Below are positions 41,844-55,115 of a stretch of DNA of 64,000 bases, in pieces. Origin of the DNA: Bolinopsis microptera (taxonomy: Eukaryota > Ctenophora > Tentaculata > Lobata > Bolinopsidae); contig NC_087075.1 of assembly GCF_026151205.1 (NCBI RefSeq), positions 8,049,303 to 8,113,302 of the forward strand. Reading direction: 5' to 3'. A program made the translations under genes and the position numbers. The notes under the pieces were generated by a model, which worked only from the letters and a program-made list of their open reading frames with translations, did no database searches and was not told the DNA's origin. Every line of letters begins with the position of its first letter. Position 1 is the stretch's first letter.

Positions 41844-44800
41844 TTTTTGGGGCCCAGATTGCCGAGTTAGGGCTAAATTTACAGGGTTCTGAAGTGTCTA
41901 GGAATAATATTTAAACCTTTTTCTAGCCTGCCAGGAAGATTTGGAAATTTGAAAATAGAATCAGGTACAATTTTTTTGACGTTGAAATGGAGTTCGTTTT
42001 AAAACACCACCCCTAAAATGTCATTTCTATATGTGTGATAATTACAAAATGTACAGGAGGCCTGATTTATCTTTTGTCACTAGAACTATTTGTTTTGTCT
42101 TATTAAAACATTAAGCTACTTGAAAACATTCACTCACTAAAGGAAGTACCTCAAAACCGTAATCACCCCCTAAAATGTCACGTGCACCACCCCTAAAACT
42201 TCAGGTAAAACAGGTTGTGTAGACTAGAATTTCTCTCTGTTGAAAAAAATGGTGGAATTTACGGGTAAACCGCCCCTAAAACGTCACCTGTTTTTTTGGG
42301 CCCAGATTGCCGAGTTAGGGCTAAATTTACAGGGTTCTGAAGTGTCTAGGAATAATATTTAAACCTTTTTCTAGCCTGCCAGGAAGATTTGGAGATTTGA
42401 AAATAAAATCAGGTACAATTTTTTTGACGTTGAAATGGAGTCACTTTTAAAACACCACCCCTAAAATGTCAACTCTATATGTGTGATAATTACAAAATGT
42501 GCAGGAGGCCTGATTTATCTTTTGTCACTAGTACTATTTGTTTTGTCTTATTAAAACATTAAGCTACTTGAAAACATTGACTCACTAAAGGAAGTACCTC
42601 AAAACCGTAATCACCCCCTAAAATGTCACGTGCACCACCCCTAAAACGTCAGCTAAAACAGGTTGTGTAGCACTCAGAATATTGCTCAATTATTAATTTT
42701 AATCACTTCTGGAACAAATATAACCTATTTCTGAGAGGTGTCGACCAGAATTTCTCTCTCTGTTTAAAAAAAATGGTGGAATTTAGTCAATTTACTTTTT
42801 GTGACATTTTGGGGACTTTTTTTTTAATACCCAGAACTTACGGCAAAACAGTAACTCAGTCAACAAAATTTACACCTGTAGTTAGATTATCTAGTTATAA
42901 ACTAACAATTGGCACAAAAGAAATGGATTCAATGTGATTTTAACCTAGTGCAAATTGCATGTTTTAATTGCATTTTTTGGGATTTTTAACATCATCCTGC
43001 ATTTTGGCAATTTTAGTGACCTGTAGTTAACTAAGCCAACCCAGTAATTGATCTGACCTTCTCTCTAGACTAGATTTGACTGCTTTTAGCAAAATTCAAT
43101 GTCAAAAACTACGGTTTTTGGTACTTACTAGTTTATGGTAAACCTATGATATGCCCCCTAAAATGTCATTTTTTTCTCCCCTAAAATGTCAAATTTGTAT
43201 TTTGTTCGCATGGTGTGCGATAATAGGTGCGATAAGCTCTTGTTTTGGCACTTGTTAATTATTAACATCAACTATTAACGAAATGTGAGTATGCATTGCA
43301 TCTTAGGAAAAGCCTGAGTAATTTGATCAGGTTAAAATGACATTTTAGGGGGGATAATTAGACATTTTAGGGGATGTTTATTGCGATTAATAAAATAAAA
43401 CTAATTCCTTGAGCTGCCAAAGCTTTCCAATATTACCATAAGATGCTAAATATGATGTTTAATAGGCTGGTACCTCCATTTTATGGTGCTTGTAGTCTCA
43501 AAGCCAGAATCTGATAAAATGACATTTTAGGGGGCGGCCAGGTGACATTTTAGGGGAGGGTAGTAATATTGAGTAATGTATAACTTTCCATATCTCCAGT
43601 CATATGTACAAAGTTGCTAAAATATGTAAATATCACTATCCTAGACCAAAACCGAGTTAATATTAATGAATTCCAGAGTTATAAAATTGTGCGCTTTTTT
43701 TCAAAAGTAAAAAATTCGTACAAAGTGAAAAAAATGCCCTTATGGCATCATTTAGATTCAGTTTCAGGATGTGGCAGGGTCTGAATGATATTTTTTTATG
43801 TTTAGGAGTTACAAATGATTAGGTAAGATACTTTCTAAGAAGATGGGATCCAATCAATCAAGAGTGGCGTTTTAGGGGTGGGTGACATTTTAGGGGCGGT
43901 TTACCCGTAGTCAATTTACTTTTTGTGACATTTTGGGGACTTTTTTTTTAATACCCAGAACTTACGGCAAAACAGTAACTCAGTCAACAAAATTAACACC
44001 TGTAGATATCTAGAGTTAGATTATCTAGTTATAAACTAACAATTGGCACAAAAGAAATGGATTCAATGTGATTTTAACCTTGTGCAAATTGCATGTTTTA
44101 ATTGCATTTTTTGGGATTTTTAACATCATCCTGCATTTTGGCAATTTTAGTGACCTGTAGTTAACTAAGCCAACCCAGTAATCGATCTGACCTTCTCTAT
44201 AGACTAGATTTGACTGCTTTTAGCAAAATTGAATGTCAAAAACTACGGTTTTTGGTACTTACTAGTTTGTGGTAAACCTATGATATGCCCCCTAAAATGT
44301 CTTTTTTTTCTCCCCTAAAATGTCAAATTTATATTTTGTTCGCATGGTGTGCGATAATAGCTCTTGTTCTGGCACTTGTTAATTATTAACATCAACTATT
44401 AACGAAATGTGAGTATGCATTGCATCTTAGGAAAAGCCTGAGTAATTTGATCAGGTTAAAATGACATTTTAGGGGGGATAATTAGACATTTTAGGGGATG
44501 TTTATTGCGATTAATAAAATAAAACTAATTCCTTGAGCTGCCAAAGCTTTCCAATATTACCATTAGATGCTAAATATGATGTTTAATAGGCTGGTACCTC
44601 CATTTTATGGTGCTTGTAGTCTCAAAGCCAGAATCTGATAAAATGACATTTTAGGGGGCGGCCAGTTGAAATTTTAGGGGAGGGTAGTAATATTGAGTAA
44701 TGTATAACTTTCCATATCTCCAGTCATATGTACAAAGTTGCTAAAATATGTAAATATCACTATCCTAGACCAAAACTGAGTTAATATTAATGAATTCCAG

Positions 44801-45031
44801 AGTTATAAAATTGTGCGCTTTTTTTCAAAAGTAAAAAATTCGTACAAAGTGAAAAAAAATGCCTTTATGGCATCATTTAGATTCAATTTCAGGATGTGGC
44901 AGGGTCTGAATGATATTTTTTATGTTTAGGAGTTACAAATGATTAGGTAAGATACTTTCTAAGAAGATGGGATCCAATCAATCAAGAGTGGCGTCTAAGG
45001 GGTGGGTGACATTTTAGGGGGGGTTTACCCG
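41844..45031. mobile_element. Self-nested TA element D: outer copy 41844-42261 plus 43910-45031
   Basis: The outer copy lacks its first about 35 bp and ends GGGGGTTTACCCG at 45031. It is split by a full inner copy. The motif CCCCTAAAATGTCA recurs in forward orientation in the left half and reversed (TGACATTTTAGGGG) in the right half, at least fifteen times over both copies. No coding capacity. Confidence 0.75.
42262..43907. mobile_element. Inner full-length copy of element D
   Basis: 1646 bp flanked by TA (42260-42261, 43908-43909). Ends are CGGGTAAACCGCCCCTAAAA and the mirrored ...TTTTAGGGGCGGTTTACCCG. The uninterrupted target phrase GGTGGAATTTAGTCAATTTA is seen inside this inner copy at about 42774, proving that the insertion hit another member of the same family. 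Confidence 0.85.
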
Positions 45032-46241
45032 CATATGTCCGTAAACAGAGTTGGATTTGCCCTGGTATGATACAGTGGCTTGAGTACTAACATTTTAAGC
45101 TTCCTGTGAAATATTTCTATGGTTCATAGAATGAACGAAATGAACAAAAAATGAACATTCTCCTAGAATCGCCTAAAATGAACTGAAACCGATTGGGATC
45201 GATTTATATTGATACCACGAGTGTCCCTGAGTAGTTTGGTGGGTCTAGCATGTTCAGAAAGGGCTCTGGGCAATGTTTCCATTTTGGTGTCAGAGTATTT
45301 GAGCTCGTGGAAACATTTGTGTCCGATTTGGAAACATGCCCTTGTAGCCGCATTTATGCCTATTGCCTTGACTGACTTGAAATCGATCTGGTATGGTAGA
45401 GGGTCATTTGTACTAATGGACACAAGTTATAAAGCAACATAAGGTCTCCAGTGCTTCATTTTATAGACATTGGCAAAAAACTATTTTTTGGCTCAGCGAA
45501 CCAAAAATGGCACTGAATTTTGGTAACTTGAACTAGGAAGGTCGTAGAGACTTGAATTTTAGCTTAAAATGACCGCAAACATCATATTTATATACAACTT
45601 ATAAAGCAATATAAGCCTTTTAATGCTTATTCGTTAAGATATTGACAAAAATCGGTCATTTTGGTTGCACGCGTGAGGAAAAATACCAAATTGGGGAACA
45701 ATTGTTGGTCTTTTTTTAACAAGTTTTGTGCTCAAGTTATTAAAATGTGCTTTGCAGTTGTAGATCGGGTGTTTTCTTCCAATATGGGTTTCGGTATAAA
45801 TCCGGAAGCACCCGGTTCATGGGTGATAAGGGTTAAGAACCCTAAAATGTCAGGAGATGGGCGAGACAATTGTCTGAATTTGGTTATAAAATCACTCTTT
45901 GCTAGGGTCAGCTTTTTTCCGCTACAGCGATCCGATTTCTAACTACTAATCATCCCCCTCTACATCATTCTCTTTTAGATACGTGATTTCTATAAGTTCT
46001 TCAAGGTACATACGGCATGATGTAAAGTCTGGTGGTTACAATTCGATAAAATCAGTACAAGCAAAAAACTGCCCCAAATTTCTCCTCCGAATATGGTTCG
46101 AAATAATAAACGTTATTGAGACAATTCATTATGGTAATTTACCACTGAGACCAGATGTAGTGATCTAGATTCAGATAAAGCGAAGAAGGTGCATATATGA
46201 ATTAAAAATCGATTTAATTGGCTATCAATTATAATAATTAC
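45032..46241. other. Non-coding; shared repeat fragment
   Basis: A 34-bp phrase beginning TCGTGGAAACATTTGTGTCC occurs at 45305-45338 and at 41810-41843, just left of the truncated edge of element D. Short open frames here are not recognised. Confidence 0.4.
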
Positions 46242-46351
46242 CAGACATGAGGATATTTTTCCTTCAAACGATCCAATTCCACCACACTGGATTTGTGCTT
46301 CATTTTAGCATAGTTGATCTTCGCTTGAAAGATTTCTAAGTCTTGTTTCTT
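46242..46351 (-). CDS. Candidate exon, coiled-coil-like, unknown gene
   Basis: 110 bp between acceptor GGTTTTAG and donor GTAATT on the minus strand. Reads KKQDLEIFQAKINYAKMKHK then SSVVELDRLKEKYPHV. Charged, helix-friendly, no stop in this frame. No neighbouring exon identified. Confidence 0.35.
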
Positions 46352-49300
46352 CTAAAACCCTGCGGTTAGGATAATTTAAATTAAAGGTTTAGTTAATTGG
46401 AGAATTTAAAAGCTTACGAAATTAACTTCGGGATAACTTCTCAACTGCACAAAATATTCAAGTTAACAACCATTTAAGTTTTAAGCAATTTAAATGGTTG
46501 TGAGCAATTTAAGCGTCTATTTCTTTATTATATCCATGGGAATGTTAGCCTTAGTTTAAGCATTTATTTACGTTCATATAAGGGTCAAAACAAATAATAA
46601 TATTGGAGTGCTACTAATGGAGCTGTTGTGACTGCCACACCGCACTCAACATAAGAGCTACTAACTTTTTTATGTCAATATCAGCATTACCAATCATCTA
46701 AGATTCTAACCACCGAATTGTTCCTGTTGCAGATATAAATCTGAGTGGGCTTAGTTAATACTCGAGAATCTGGCAAAGATCCTGCCTTCAATGATTCTGA
46801 CCGTTCTGATGACAAAGATAAGCGTTTTTCCTAAGCGCAAAAGGATTTTCCTAACAAAAGCAGTTAACATTGCTGTGCAAAACTTTCTACTTACCTACTA
46901 GTCATTTCACTTTCACTGTCAAGTGTCAGGACACGTCATTTTAGCGTCATTTAAAAAACATGTCCTTAGTTATAGGCTGTATCAAAAACCACAAACAATA
47001 ATTTATTCACCTTCTAAATAGGTGCATTATGTCATAGGACTCCCAATTGACATTTAAATAATTGTTAAATTGAATTTTTTGTTCAATTGAGAAATTGTCA
47101 ATAAATAGTAAAAATAGCACAGTTACATAGTTGACAAGTTCATTAATGTTGTTTCGGTGAACAGGGCGTTCTTTCTCATTCATTTCGTTTCAGGCTGAAT
47201 TTGATTGTCATTATATTTACGCTTATCTATAATTGTACCAATCAAAATCATGCGAAAAGCTTGTATATGTTATAATCCAAAATTAAGTCTCACGCTAGAC
47301 AAACCATCTGCATCCTGTGAGAGCATCTTTGATTAGAAGATCTTTGGGGTGATCTTGGCAACTCTTTCTAAGCATAGTCTGGATCTATAAACATGTCAGC
47401 TTCTTGTGGTGATAGTAAAGTTATATTATTATTATTATTATCTAATCTAAAATAGCTAATAATTTAGTTAATTATTAACAGGCCCCTTAACGTGGGCAAT
47501 AACATCCTCTTTACAAGCTGAAATATATAGTTCGGAATTAATAGTTCAGGAAAATAATAAAGGGTAGAGCGATAAAAAGGCATGTATATATCAAGCAAGA
47601 GATTAAACACAAATTTTTTTTAGCAGAGGTACTGAAATGACTGTTATCTAAAATGAGTACCCTTAGGACACGTTAAATAGTGCATAAACCATAAATATGT
47701 TTGAACCATAAATTAATTATCTGTAGTGGGTAAATGTGTTCACACTTCCATTGGATGATGAGTTAAGTGGTCAGTTGTACAATTGTGCAGTTCCAAATCG
47801 GAAAACCAATACTGAAAGTAAAAAACGAGTAGGAAAACAAAATAGTTAGGATAACAAGATCCCATGAAAAAACTGCTGTATCAAATTAAACATTGATAAG
47901 ACCTGTTAGATAGCTACTTTAAATAACATTACGGGAGACAAAAGTAAATTACGAACAAAACAGAAAGGATATCGGAACATGGTATCTCACATTTGTGTAA
48001 TGAAATGCTATGCTAATGGTAGCGCTCGATCTGTTATGCCTTTAACTGCGCGCACTGCACACGCCAATTGTCAGAGTGTTTTTCACCACCAAAATGTGCT
48101 ACTCTTGTTAAATTCAAAACTTTCTTCTCACTGAAAATGCTAATAAATTTTATCGAACAGTATTTTTGGGTAAAAATATTTCCAAATGCGACCATAAAAT
48201 ACCTTTAAATGTTTGCGCGCAAAAATCTATTGTTTGTAAATTATTTTAAATGTATACTGAGAAAATTTTTAGAACTGGTTTGTGATTTCTTATGATAATA
48301 TTATAAAAAGATTTTGATTATAAAAAGTTCTACATATTGTAATGTATTAAAATGCATTATATGTGAGGCTTTTCTTCATATTTACTTGCCGAAATTGCCT
48401 GAAACCTTGAAATGTGAAAGAAAAATAAGCATTTAAAATTGAGATCCATGAACCATTTGAATGTCAAAAAGATTTTAAACCAGGTAACTTTAATTAACAA
48501 TTCAAAAAACTTTTAAAACGATTATTGGCGGGTCGAAAAGTAATATAAAAAATAAACTCTTCGATATTCAGTATTTGTTAATTATTACCTAAAGACCTCG
48601 GTAGTAAGCCTTTAGTTGTCAAAAATTATGAACACATTCAACATTAAAAATAGAGGTATGGCGGAACAAAAGGCTAAACACCGCTCAGCAGTGAGAAAGT
48701 TACAATAATTTTAAATTTTAAAATAGTATTTTCAATGGGACACAAAACAATCAACATTTTACTCGAATTTTAGTATAATTTGAACCTGAAAAGCGTTTCG
48801 AATATTTTATTCATTAGCTGCTATCTTTAATTCATTAAACGATATGAATTAATTCATAACTTGATGCGCGGTTTCGGGTAATGTTGTGCAGCGCGCGGCC
48901 GAAATTGTGACAAACAGAAGGAAATAACTCGTCATCAAAATGTATCGCGCGAGAATGTTTTAGTAGACGCGCATGTGACGTCACAAGTGAAGAGCTCGCA
49001 GTGGGAAACAAAACCACCCCTATTTTTCTTTTTTATAGACATTGTAGCGCGATGCACCACTGGGCCTCGCCGAGCTGCGAATGATTGACATCGTGAATCA
49101 TTTATAGACCGTTCACAGTATACAAAGTAGTAGACTCAGTATATAACTTCAATGGAGAATCGATGCCTTCTGAGTTTCTGAGAAAAAGACATTTTCAGTT
49201 AAGTTGACTTTTCAAATATAATATTGGTAGCAATGGACCATTTCCGTTATTTGTGTATTCAGTATTGTGTTCTGCCAATTGCAACTCTTGATCTTGATTT

Positions 49301-50189
49301 GATTAAATGTATATTGTACGACTTTTTCTTTATTGAATTCCAGCTCAGAATCATTAGTATAGTATAGGGTTTCATTACGTGGACCATCCAGATATGCAGA
49401 ATTGAATTGGCCTCTAACAAATTTTGATATAATTACCATCACAATTGTAACTCTGGAGCACAATACAATCCCGATGTCTAAGCTAGTGGAGCCAACTTTT
49501 TAAGGGAGTATCAGTTAGCAATGCTGCTATGCATGCGATTTGGCATATAATCGAAATACAACACATCAAGTCTTTATAAAGAATTTGTATCCTAGTAACA
49601 AATTTGGGAGTTTAAGCCATATCGACAGAAACAAATCAGTAAATATTTCATTATTCTTAATATCAGTACTATTAAAAAATAATTTTCTTGTGTTTGAATA
49701 CTTTTAAGTTAATAATGTCACTGCTTTACGGTCTCAGGCCGATCAAACGACTTCTAGGAACAATATCTAAGAGTTGCAACCAAATCGGCCAAAGCACTCT
49801 CAAGGAAATCAGTGTACATGCTCACAAACTACAGAAAATGAGTAGGTGTTTCTTAGTCTAAGGATGCTGAGTATTAGAATCCTATAGCTCCCCAGTCTGT
49901 ATTAACTGGCAAATAGGTTCAATGCTGACCAGCTATTGACTGGCTAATATAGGATTACAATACGAATCCCAGGTTAATTAGTAATAGTTATTCCTATTTA
50001 CTTTATAAACTTGTATTATTAACTAATTTAAATTGACAATAACTCTGTATTGCTCTTTATCTTCTCAGTTTTCTCACTGCATTATTTAATATTAAATTAT
50101 GGTCATGTGATATAACATTATTTTGGCCCTATCTTAGGCTAGAAAGGATAGTTTTTGATTTGGTAAGAGTCAGCTTATAACTGTCATGT
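46352..50189. other. Non-coding, AT-rich
   Basis: No supported gene. A CpG-rich patch at 48865-49080 (GCGCGCGGCC, GTGACGTCAC) could be regulatory; nothing more can be said. Confidence 0.3.
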
Positions 50190-51155
50190 TCCTCTTACAA
50201 GGTCAAAAGGAAATCGCAGCACATGCGGAATCGCGATTTTTCCCATCCTCCGCGACAAATCGCAATTTTTACCGTTTGAAGCAACAAATCGCAATTTTCT
50301 CAGATCCTCGCAACAAATTGCTATTTTTTAAGTTCTCCGCAACAAATTTCGCATTTTTCTTTAAATCTGAGGACCAAATTTGCGCATTCTCTTTTCAATC
50401 TGACGTTAATGAGCTAGTTAACGAATTTATGACATCTCATTCTAACTCTGCCAATACATTATCTTTTGCTGCAAATTCGCCACAATTTATCTTAGTTTGG
50501 CTTGTCGCAGTGCCACTATTTTAAACCTAAGTAATCGTGATTTTCTTTTGTCCTTGATGAGGAGTGTCTGCTTTGTTCTCGGACGATGAGCCCTTCGTCC
50601 CTGAAAAGATAATCTTTAGAATTATAGTTAAGACTTTAAATAGTACAATTTGTGAAAAGGATTTCCTGGTCAGTCTATAAAACACATGAAAAGCAGTGTG
50701 CTCCTTACCCCTTAGTCTCTAGCTTTGTTATCAAAACACATGATTCGATCACGTGATGTTATCTCATTGTAAACAGGGTTTATTTGTTTGTTTACGTGTA
50801 GTATGGTAAAGTATTAACACAAGTTAACTGATAATATTATGTATATTAGTTCAGATTTGAATTTCGAAGTGGAACATTGAGTTCCGTCCTGGCGAGGTTT
50901 GGGAGGTACTTTCGAGATCGTCTGGAAGGGCTGATCTAAAAGCAATCTCTGCTCAGTATTCATACTTTTATAGCTAATCTAACTAGACTAAAGAGCTAGT
51001 CAACGAATATATTACATCTATATTTGCTCTACAAATAAATTATCTTTCGCCATGATTTTCGAGATTTTCACCGCGATTTTTCCTAGTTTGGCATGTCGCA
51101 ACGCAGCGATTTTCGGCCTAAATAATCGCGATTTTCTTTTATCCTTGTCCTCTTA
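50190..51155. mobile_element. hAT-like MITE F (element 50198-51147), 8-bp target duplication
   Basis: 950 bp flanked by TCCTCTTA (50190-50197, 51148-51155). It starts CAAGGTCAAAAGGAAATCGC and ends with the mirror GCGATTTTCTTTTATCCTTG. The phrase TCGC(A/G)ATTTTT is scattered through it. The 8-bp duplication and CA-start ends fit hAT-type transposition. The 112-codon frame at 50186 reads these repeats and is not a gene. Confidence 0.8.
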
Positions 51156-51742
51156 GGATATGACAACATTTATTGAGGTTAATTTTACTGGTAAGGATTC
51201 AGAGTTCTAAATAAGTAGGAGGGAATTAATTGCACTGGGCAAGTGATAAAACATTTAAACTTAATTTATGTTTCCCTATTCTTTCTCTTATATCTCGATC
51301 AATTGTTGACGGCTATGAAATGAAGTTGTGATGCATAATTTAGTCAATATCAGTTGTAATCGATATGTGATAAACTCGAGCTTGATGAGTGACCCACTAC
51401 TATAAAATGTAATGGAAAGTTGTTGTGAGAATAATGTCAAGACAATGCATAATAACACATATAAATTATAAACGTCTAAACATACAAAAGCTTCAATTAG
51501 GGCAAAATAAGAGGTATGACTCAACATTGTTACAATGAGGCACTAATGTTTAGTACTTATATTTGATCCCACGAGGTGTCTGTAGCTCAGTGACGCAACT
51601 ATTAATCAGAGGATTAGGTTAAAAACAGTACATGTTTTGTCTGGAATTTACAACACTGTTACCATGATCTAGTAAAACAAAGAATTAATTTGTTAATTAC
51701 TGTACATATATAATATACTATCTACTTATCTAAGATGGGTAG
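51156..51742. other. Non-coding, upstream of TMEM260 exon
   Basis: No gene seen. Confidence 0.3.
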
Positions 51743-51960
51743 AAGTCGTCTAAAGAACAGCAAACTGGACAGGACGGTCTACAGAAGACACCCAGTCCAG
51801 AGCGTCCTTCCAAGCTACCCAGTGGTCCTGAGCAACCCCCTGATCTGCCAACAACCGCTCTGGACAGAATCTGTATTGGCTTCATCTTCCTCTTCTCCAT
51901 GTTTATATACCTGTCCACTGTTTACCCTTCACTTCCTGGTGGTGACTCGGAGAGCTTATG
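51743..51960 (+). CDS. TMEM260: TMEM260 orthologue, most N-terminal exon seen
   Basis: TMEM260 is a multi-pass ER membrane protein of the DUF2723 family that transfers mannose to protein substrates (O-mannosyltransferase). This exon reads LPTTALDRICIGFIFLFSMF then IYLSTVYPSLPGGDS, the first membrane segment and the family PGGDSGEL motif. At that motif one base appears missing (TCGGAGAGC instead of TCGGGAGAGC), so the frame is off by one before donor GTGAGT at 51961. The start codon is not resolved: in this frame a TAG lies at 51740-51742, which could be part of an acceptor. The later exons keep the family pattern. Confidence 0.7.
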
Positions 51961-52404
51961 GTGAGTGTGATTACTTTCTTAATATTTCTCTTCTTGTCGT
52001 GTTTTGAGTTCAGGTTTAATCATATACTAATTATGTAATGCTCCTCAGTCAGTAGGCTTGAGTTTAACTAGATAATTAACAGATTTACAGTTAATGCTTA
52101 TAGATATACAAGACTGGTTGAGTTAAGCTAATGTTCACAGTTATAGCCCCTATAGCAGTAAACTGCGGTATTACAGTTAAACTCAACAGGAAATAGTATA
52201 CAATTTGTCACGGTTGCTCAATAGTAAACACTGAACATGACTAATTGGGGACCTTCCAAACAGTTACGGTCCTAATTTACAAACAGGTCAAGATAATGGG
52301 ACACCCTTGTTTAAAATCAAATTGAAACTTTCCATAAGTATTCCATCAATTCCCATTTTCCCAGATCTTTAGTTTCCTAGCTGAAAGTTCCCAAACTGTC
52401 CCAG

Positions 52405-52537
52405 GTAACAGCTAAAGAGTTTGGAGTAGCTCACCCTCCTGGTTACCCTCTCTTTACAATACTAGCTAAACTAGCGATATTGGCTCTGCCATACGGGTCT
52501 ACTGCATTCCGTGTGAACATCTTATCTTGTGTCTTGG
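52405..52537 (+). CDS. TMEM260: TMEM260 exon 2
   Basis: Acceptor AACTGTCCCAG, donor GTAAGT. Reads [20 protein letters not shown] then [20 protein letters not shown]. The HPPGYPLFT signature is diagnostic for the family and lies in the loop thought to form part of the active site. Confidence 0.9.
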
Positions 52538-53699
52538 GTAAGTGTGATGAGCTTAGTGCTGTCTTGCAATAGGTACTCTTTATTTTATTGTTACTCGTTC
52601 AGAACTTCATCATGATGTGTACATTTAATGTATAAATTGTATTTAGTAAACATGAAATAAATTCAATCCTAAAGTTGGTCAATTAATAGTGATATAATAG
52701 TTGGAACTGTATAATACTGGTTGTATTTTTAACCCCTAATAAGTACTGCATGTTATTATCCAATACAATGCACACGGTAATACCGGGGAGCCTGGTTCCC
52801 CAATTTTATACATTACTCTGGAACCAATTCTTGCAGTGAGTCAAATTTGGTCATGTACAAAGGGTTTACTGATTTCACGAAACAGCTTACATTTATTTGG
52901 GAACAATAGCCTAACTAGGAAATATGCACCCTGAAACATTAGATCTTACACTCAAAATCACTCTCCTTACAACCAACAATCACTCAATTTCTTACACATG
53001 AATTACTTAATTACTAATTACTTACAGCTAATCACTTAATAACTTACACGTTAATCACTTAATGACAAGATCCCCAAACTCCACCTGGTACTCTCTCGTC
53101 CAGTGAACAATTTCACACACTAACTGTGATATTATAGCGGGTAACTAATCGTTGTTGAATAGTGCACCCCCCACAAATACATTTTACAGCTTCTCTCTCC
53201 CTCTCTGTACATGCGCTCTAAGATTTGGGAGATTAGTTCCTTGTACTGGGGCGAGTGTGCAGCAAAACAAAAGATCTTGGTGTATCTTATGCTCTTATGT
53301 AAGAGTGAGAGCAAGGTTAGCTCTCAACACGGGTACTACTGGGTGGGTTACAATTGACTTTACTTCCAGAGATTTTACGGGCAGACTTTTAACAATCCAT
53401 AGTTTAGTTTTAAGTGCGTAATGCAAGCTTTTCTAGAATGGTACTCAAAGGTTCATTCTGGACCACCCTGTATTATATAAGCTGATGATTTCTAAACTCT
53501 GTATGTAAATATGATGAGGATAGTTACAAGTTCAGCAGTATGATTCGAACAATCTTCCCTTTTTGGGTCGTGATAATCGAATATCAGTTCCCGAAATAGC
53601 AGTGTGCCATAATAGATGTTACATTTTGTGAGGTTTACAAATACCCAACATAGTAAATTTGTAGTGCATTATATAACACTTTTAAAATACCTCTTACGA

Positions 53700-53835
53700 T
53701 ATTTATACACAGAAGATAGTATACATTAAACATTATACATTACAATTTACACATTACACATTATACAATATACAATATACAATATATACCATATACAATA
53801 TACAATATACAATATACATTGTATAATGTATAATT
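53700..53835. repeat. (ATACA/ATACAATAT)n satellite
   Basis: Imperfect short tandem copies of ATACATT and TATACAA. Confidence 0.7.
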
Positions 53836-53844
53836 TACTACTCG

Positions 53845-54182
53845 GAGGGGGGGGGGGGACAACGCCCCAAAAGGCCCCACACATATCGAAAATCCGAAAA
53901 GGGCCCTAGAAATCGGGGCTTTTTGGGGCCTTTTGGGGCCTTTTGACCCTGACCACTATTTGATAGTGTTTATGGACCATAATCTCCATGTAAATACACT
54001 CAAATAAACATAAAAGTACTGCGCAAGTAGCCAGATAATATCATTAAAGCACTTAGCATATATCAAACTTGATGAAATTGAAGTTAATTCTAGGGCCCCA
54101 AAAGGCCCTACACATATCGAAAATCCAAGAAGGGCCCTAGAAATCGGGGCTTTTTGGGGCCTTTTGGGGCGTTGCCCCCCCC
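53845..54182. mobile_element. GC-rich MITE in TMEM260 intron 2
   Basis: 338 bp, flanked by TACTCG (53839-53844, 54183-54188; 7 bp if one C is counted). The ends mirror each other: G-run then ACAACGCCCCAAAAGGCCCC, against GGGGCCTTTTGGGGCGTTG then a C-run. A 90-bp phrase with CACATATCGAAAATCC appears at both ends in the same orientation. Confidence 0.7.
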
Positions 54183-54188
54183 TACTCG

Positions 54189-55115
54189 TCTACTCAGTAG
54201 GTTCTGAGTACCGACACTACTTTTCTTCTTTTTCTCGCTCCACAATTGTAGAGCCCGTCTCCTGGACGTGATACCGTACTGTGTGTTGATTGGTTGGGGA
54301 GATTTCAACTGCAGTTCAATAGATACAGAGATGTCTGTAAAAGTAATGATAGTTAAGTAATTTAATGTGTCAGAACCTTCAAAACAAACCAGTTCTCTGT
54401 TCAAGTATCAACATCAAAAAAGTTTATTAAAAGTTATAGATATTGGTTGTACTAACTATTGACTACTGTAACAGTTACTGGTTACTTTATTAGTTATAGG
54501 TTTCAAGAGTTTAAATTCCCAATTAGTCAGACTGAGCAGGTTGAGCTGTAGTAATACACAGTACTGTTAGTTATAGGTTACTGTATTCATTCTGTTAGTT
54601 ATAGGTTACTGTATTCATTCTACAAACACCTGCACTGTATAATATTATACACACCTGCAGTCCTGCACACACTGCAGGTGTAATCATGATTACGAAGTTA
54701 CGAGAGAGAGAACCGGAGGAGGACTGATAACTATATTATATATCATGACACATCACCGCATCACGTAGTCACGTACTGTATCACGTGACAGCAACACGTA
54801 CTGTATCACGTGACACAACACGTACTGCAGTACATTAGAAGGTTCGAAAAGGGTTACCTTAGAGCTTGAGTGAGATTTCGTAACTGAAAATCTGCTGATT
54901 TTACATAATTTATATATATAAGAAAACTCAGTGATTTATGCGCAACTTTACACAACCATTATAGGGAACATCAGAAGTCATCAAAATTTCCTCCTGAAAG
55001 TTTGAAATCCTGAAGAAATCTGTGATGGTATAAACCGTAAATGAACCATAAATGAACCATAAATAAACCGTACGTACACAGCTAAAAGGTCCTGACGTTT
55101 GGATTTAAACGATAT
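54189..55115. other. Intronic, non-coding; small hairpins
   Basis: A hairpin around 54650-54685 (ACACCTGCAG...CTGCAGGTGT) and three phrases of CACGTACTGTATCACGTGAC at 54765-54825. Confidence 0.4.

Noticed and set aside
42000-45020. CRISPR-like array of CCCCTAAAATGTCA
   Set aside because: Spacing is irregular, orientation flips mid-way, and the genome is eukaryotic; it is a transposon motif array.
45163-45423. 86-codon minus-strand frame
   Set aside because: It overlaps a repeated phrase also found at 41810-41843, has no recognised domain and no splice context.
51575-51640. tRNA-like start (TCTGTAGCTCAGTGA)
   Set aside because: An A-box resemblance only; no B box or cloverleaf.
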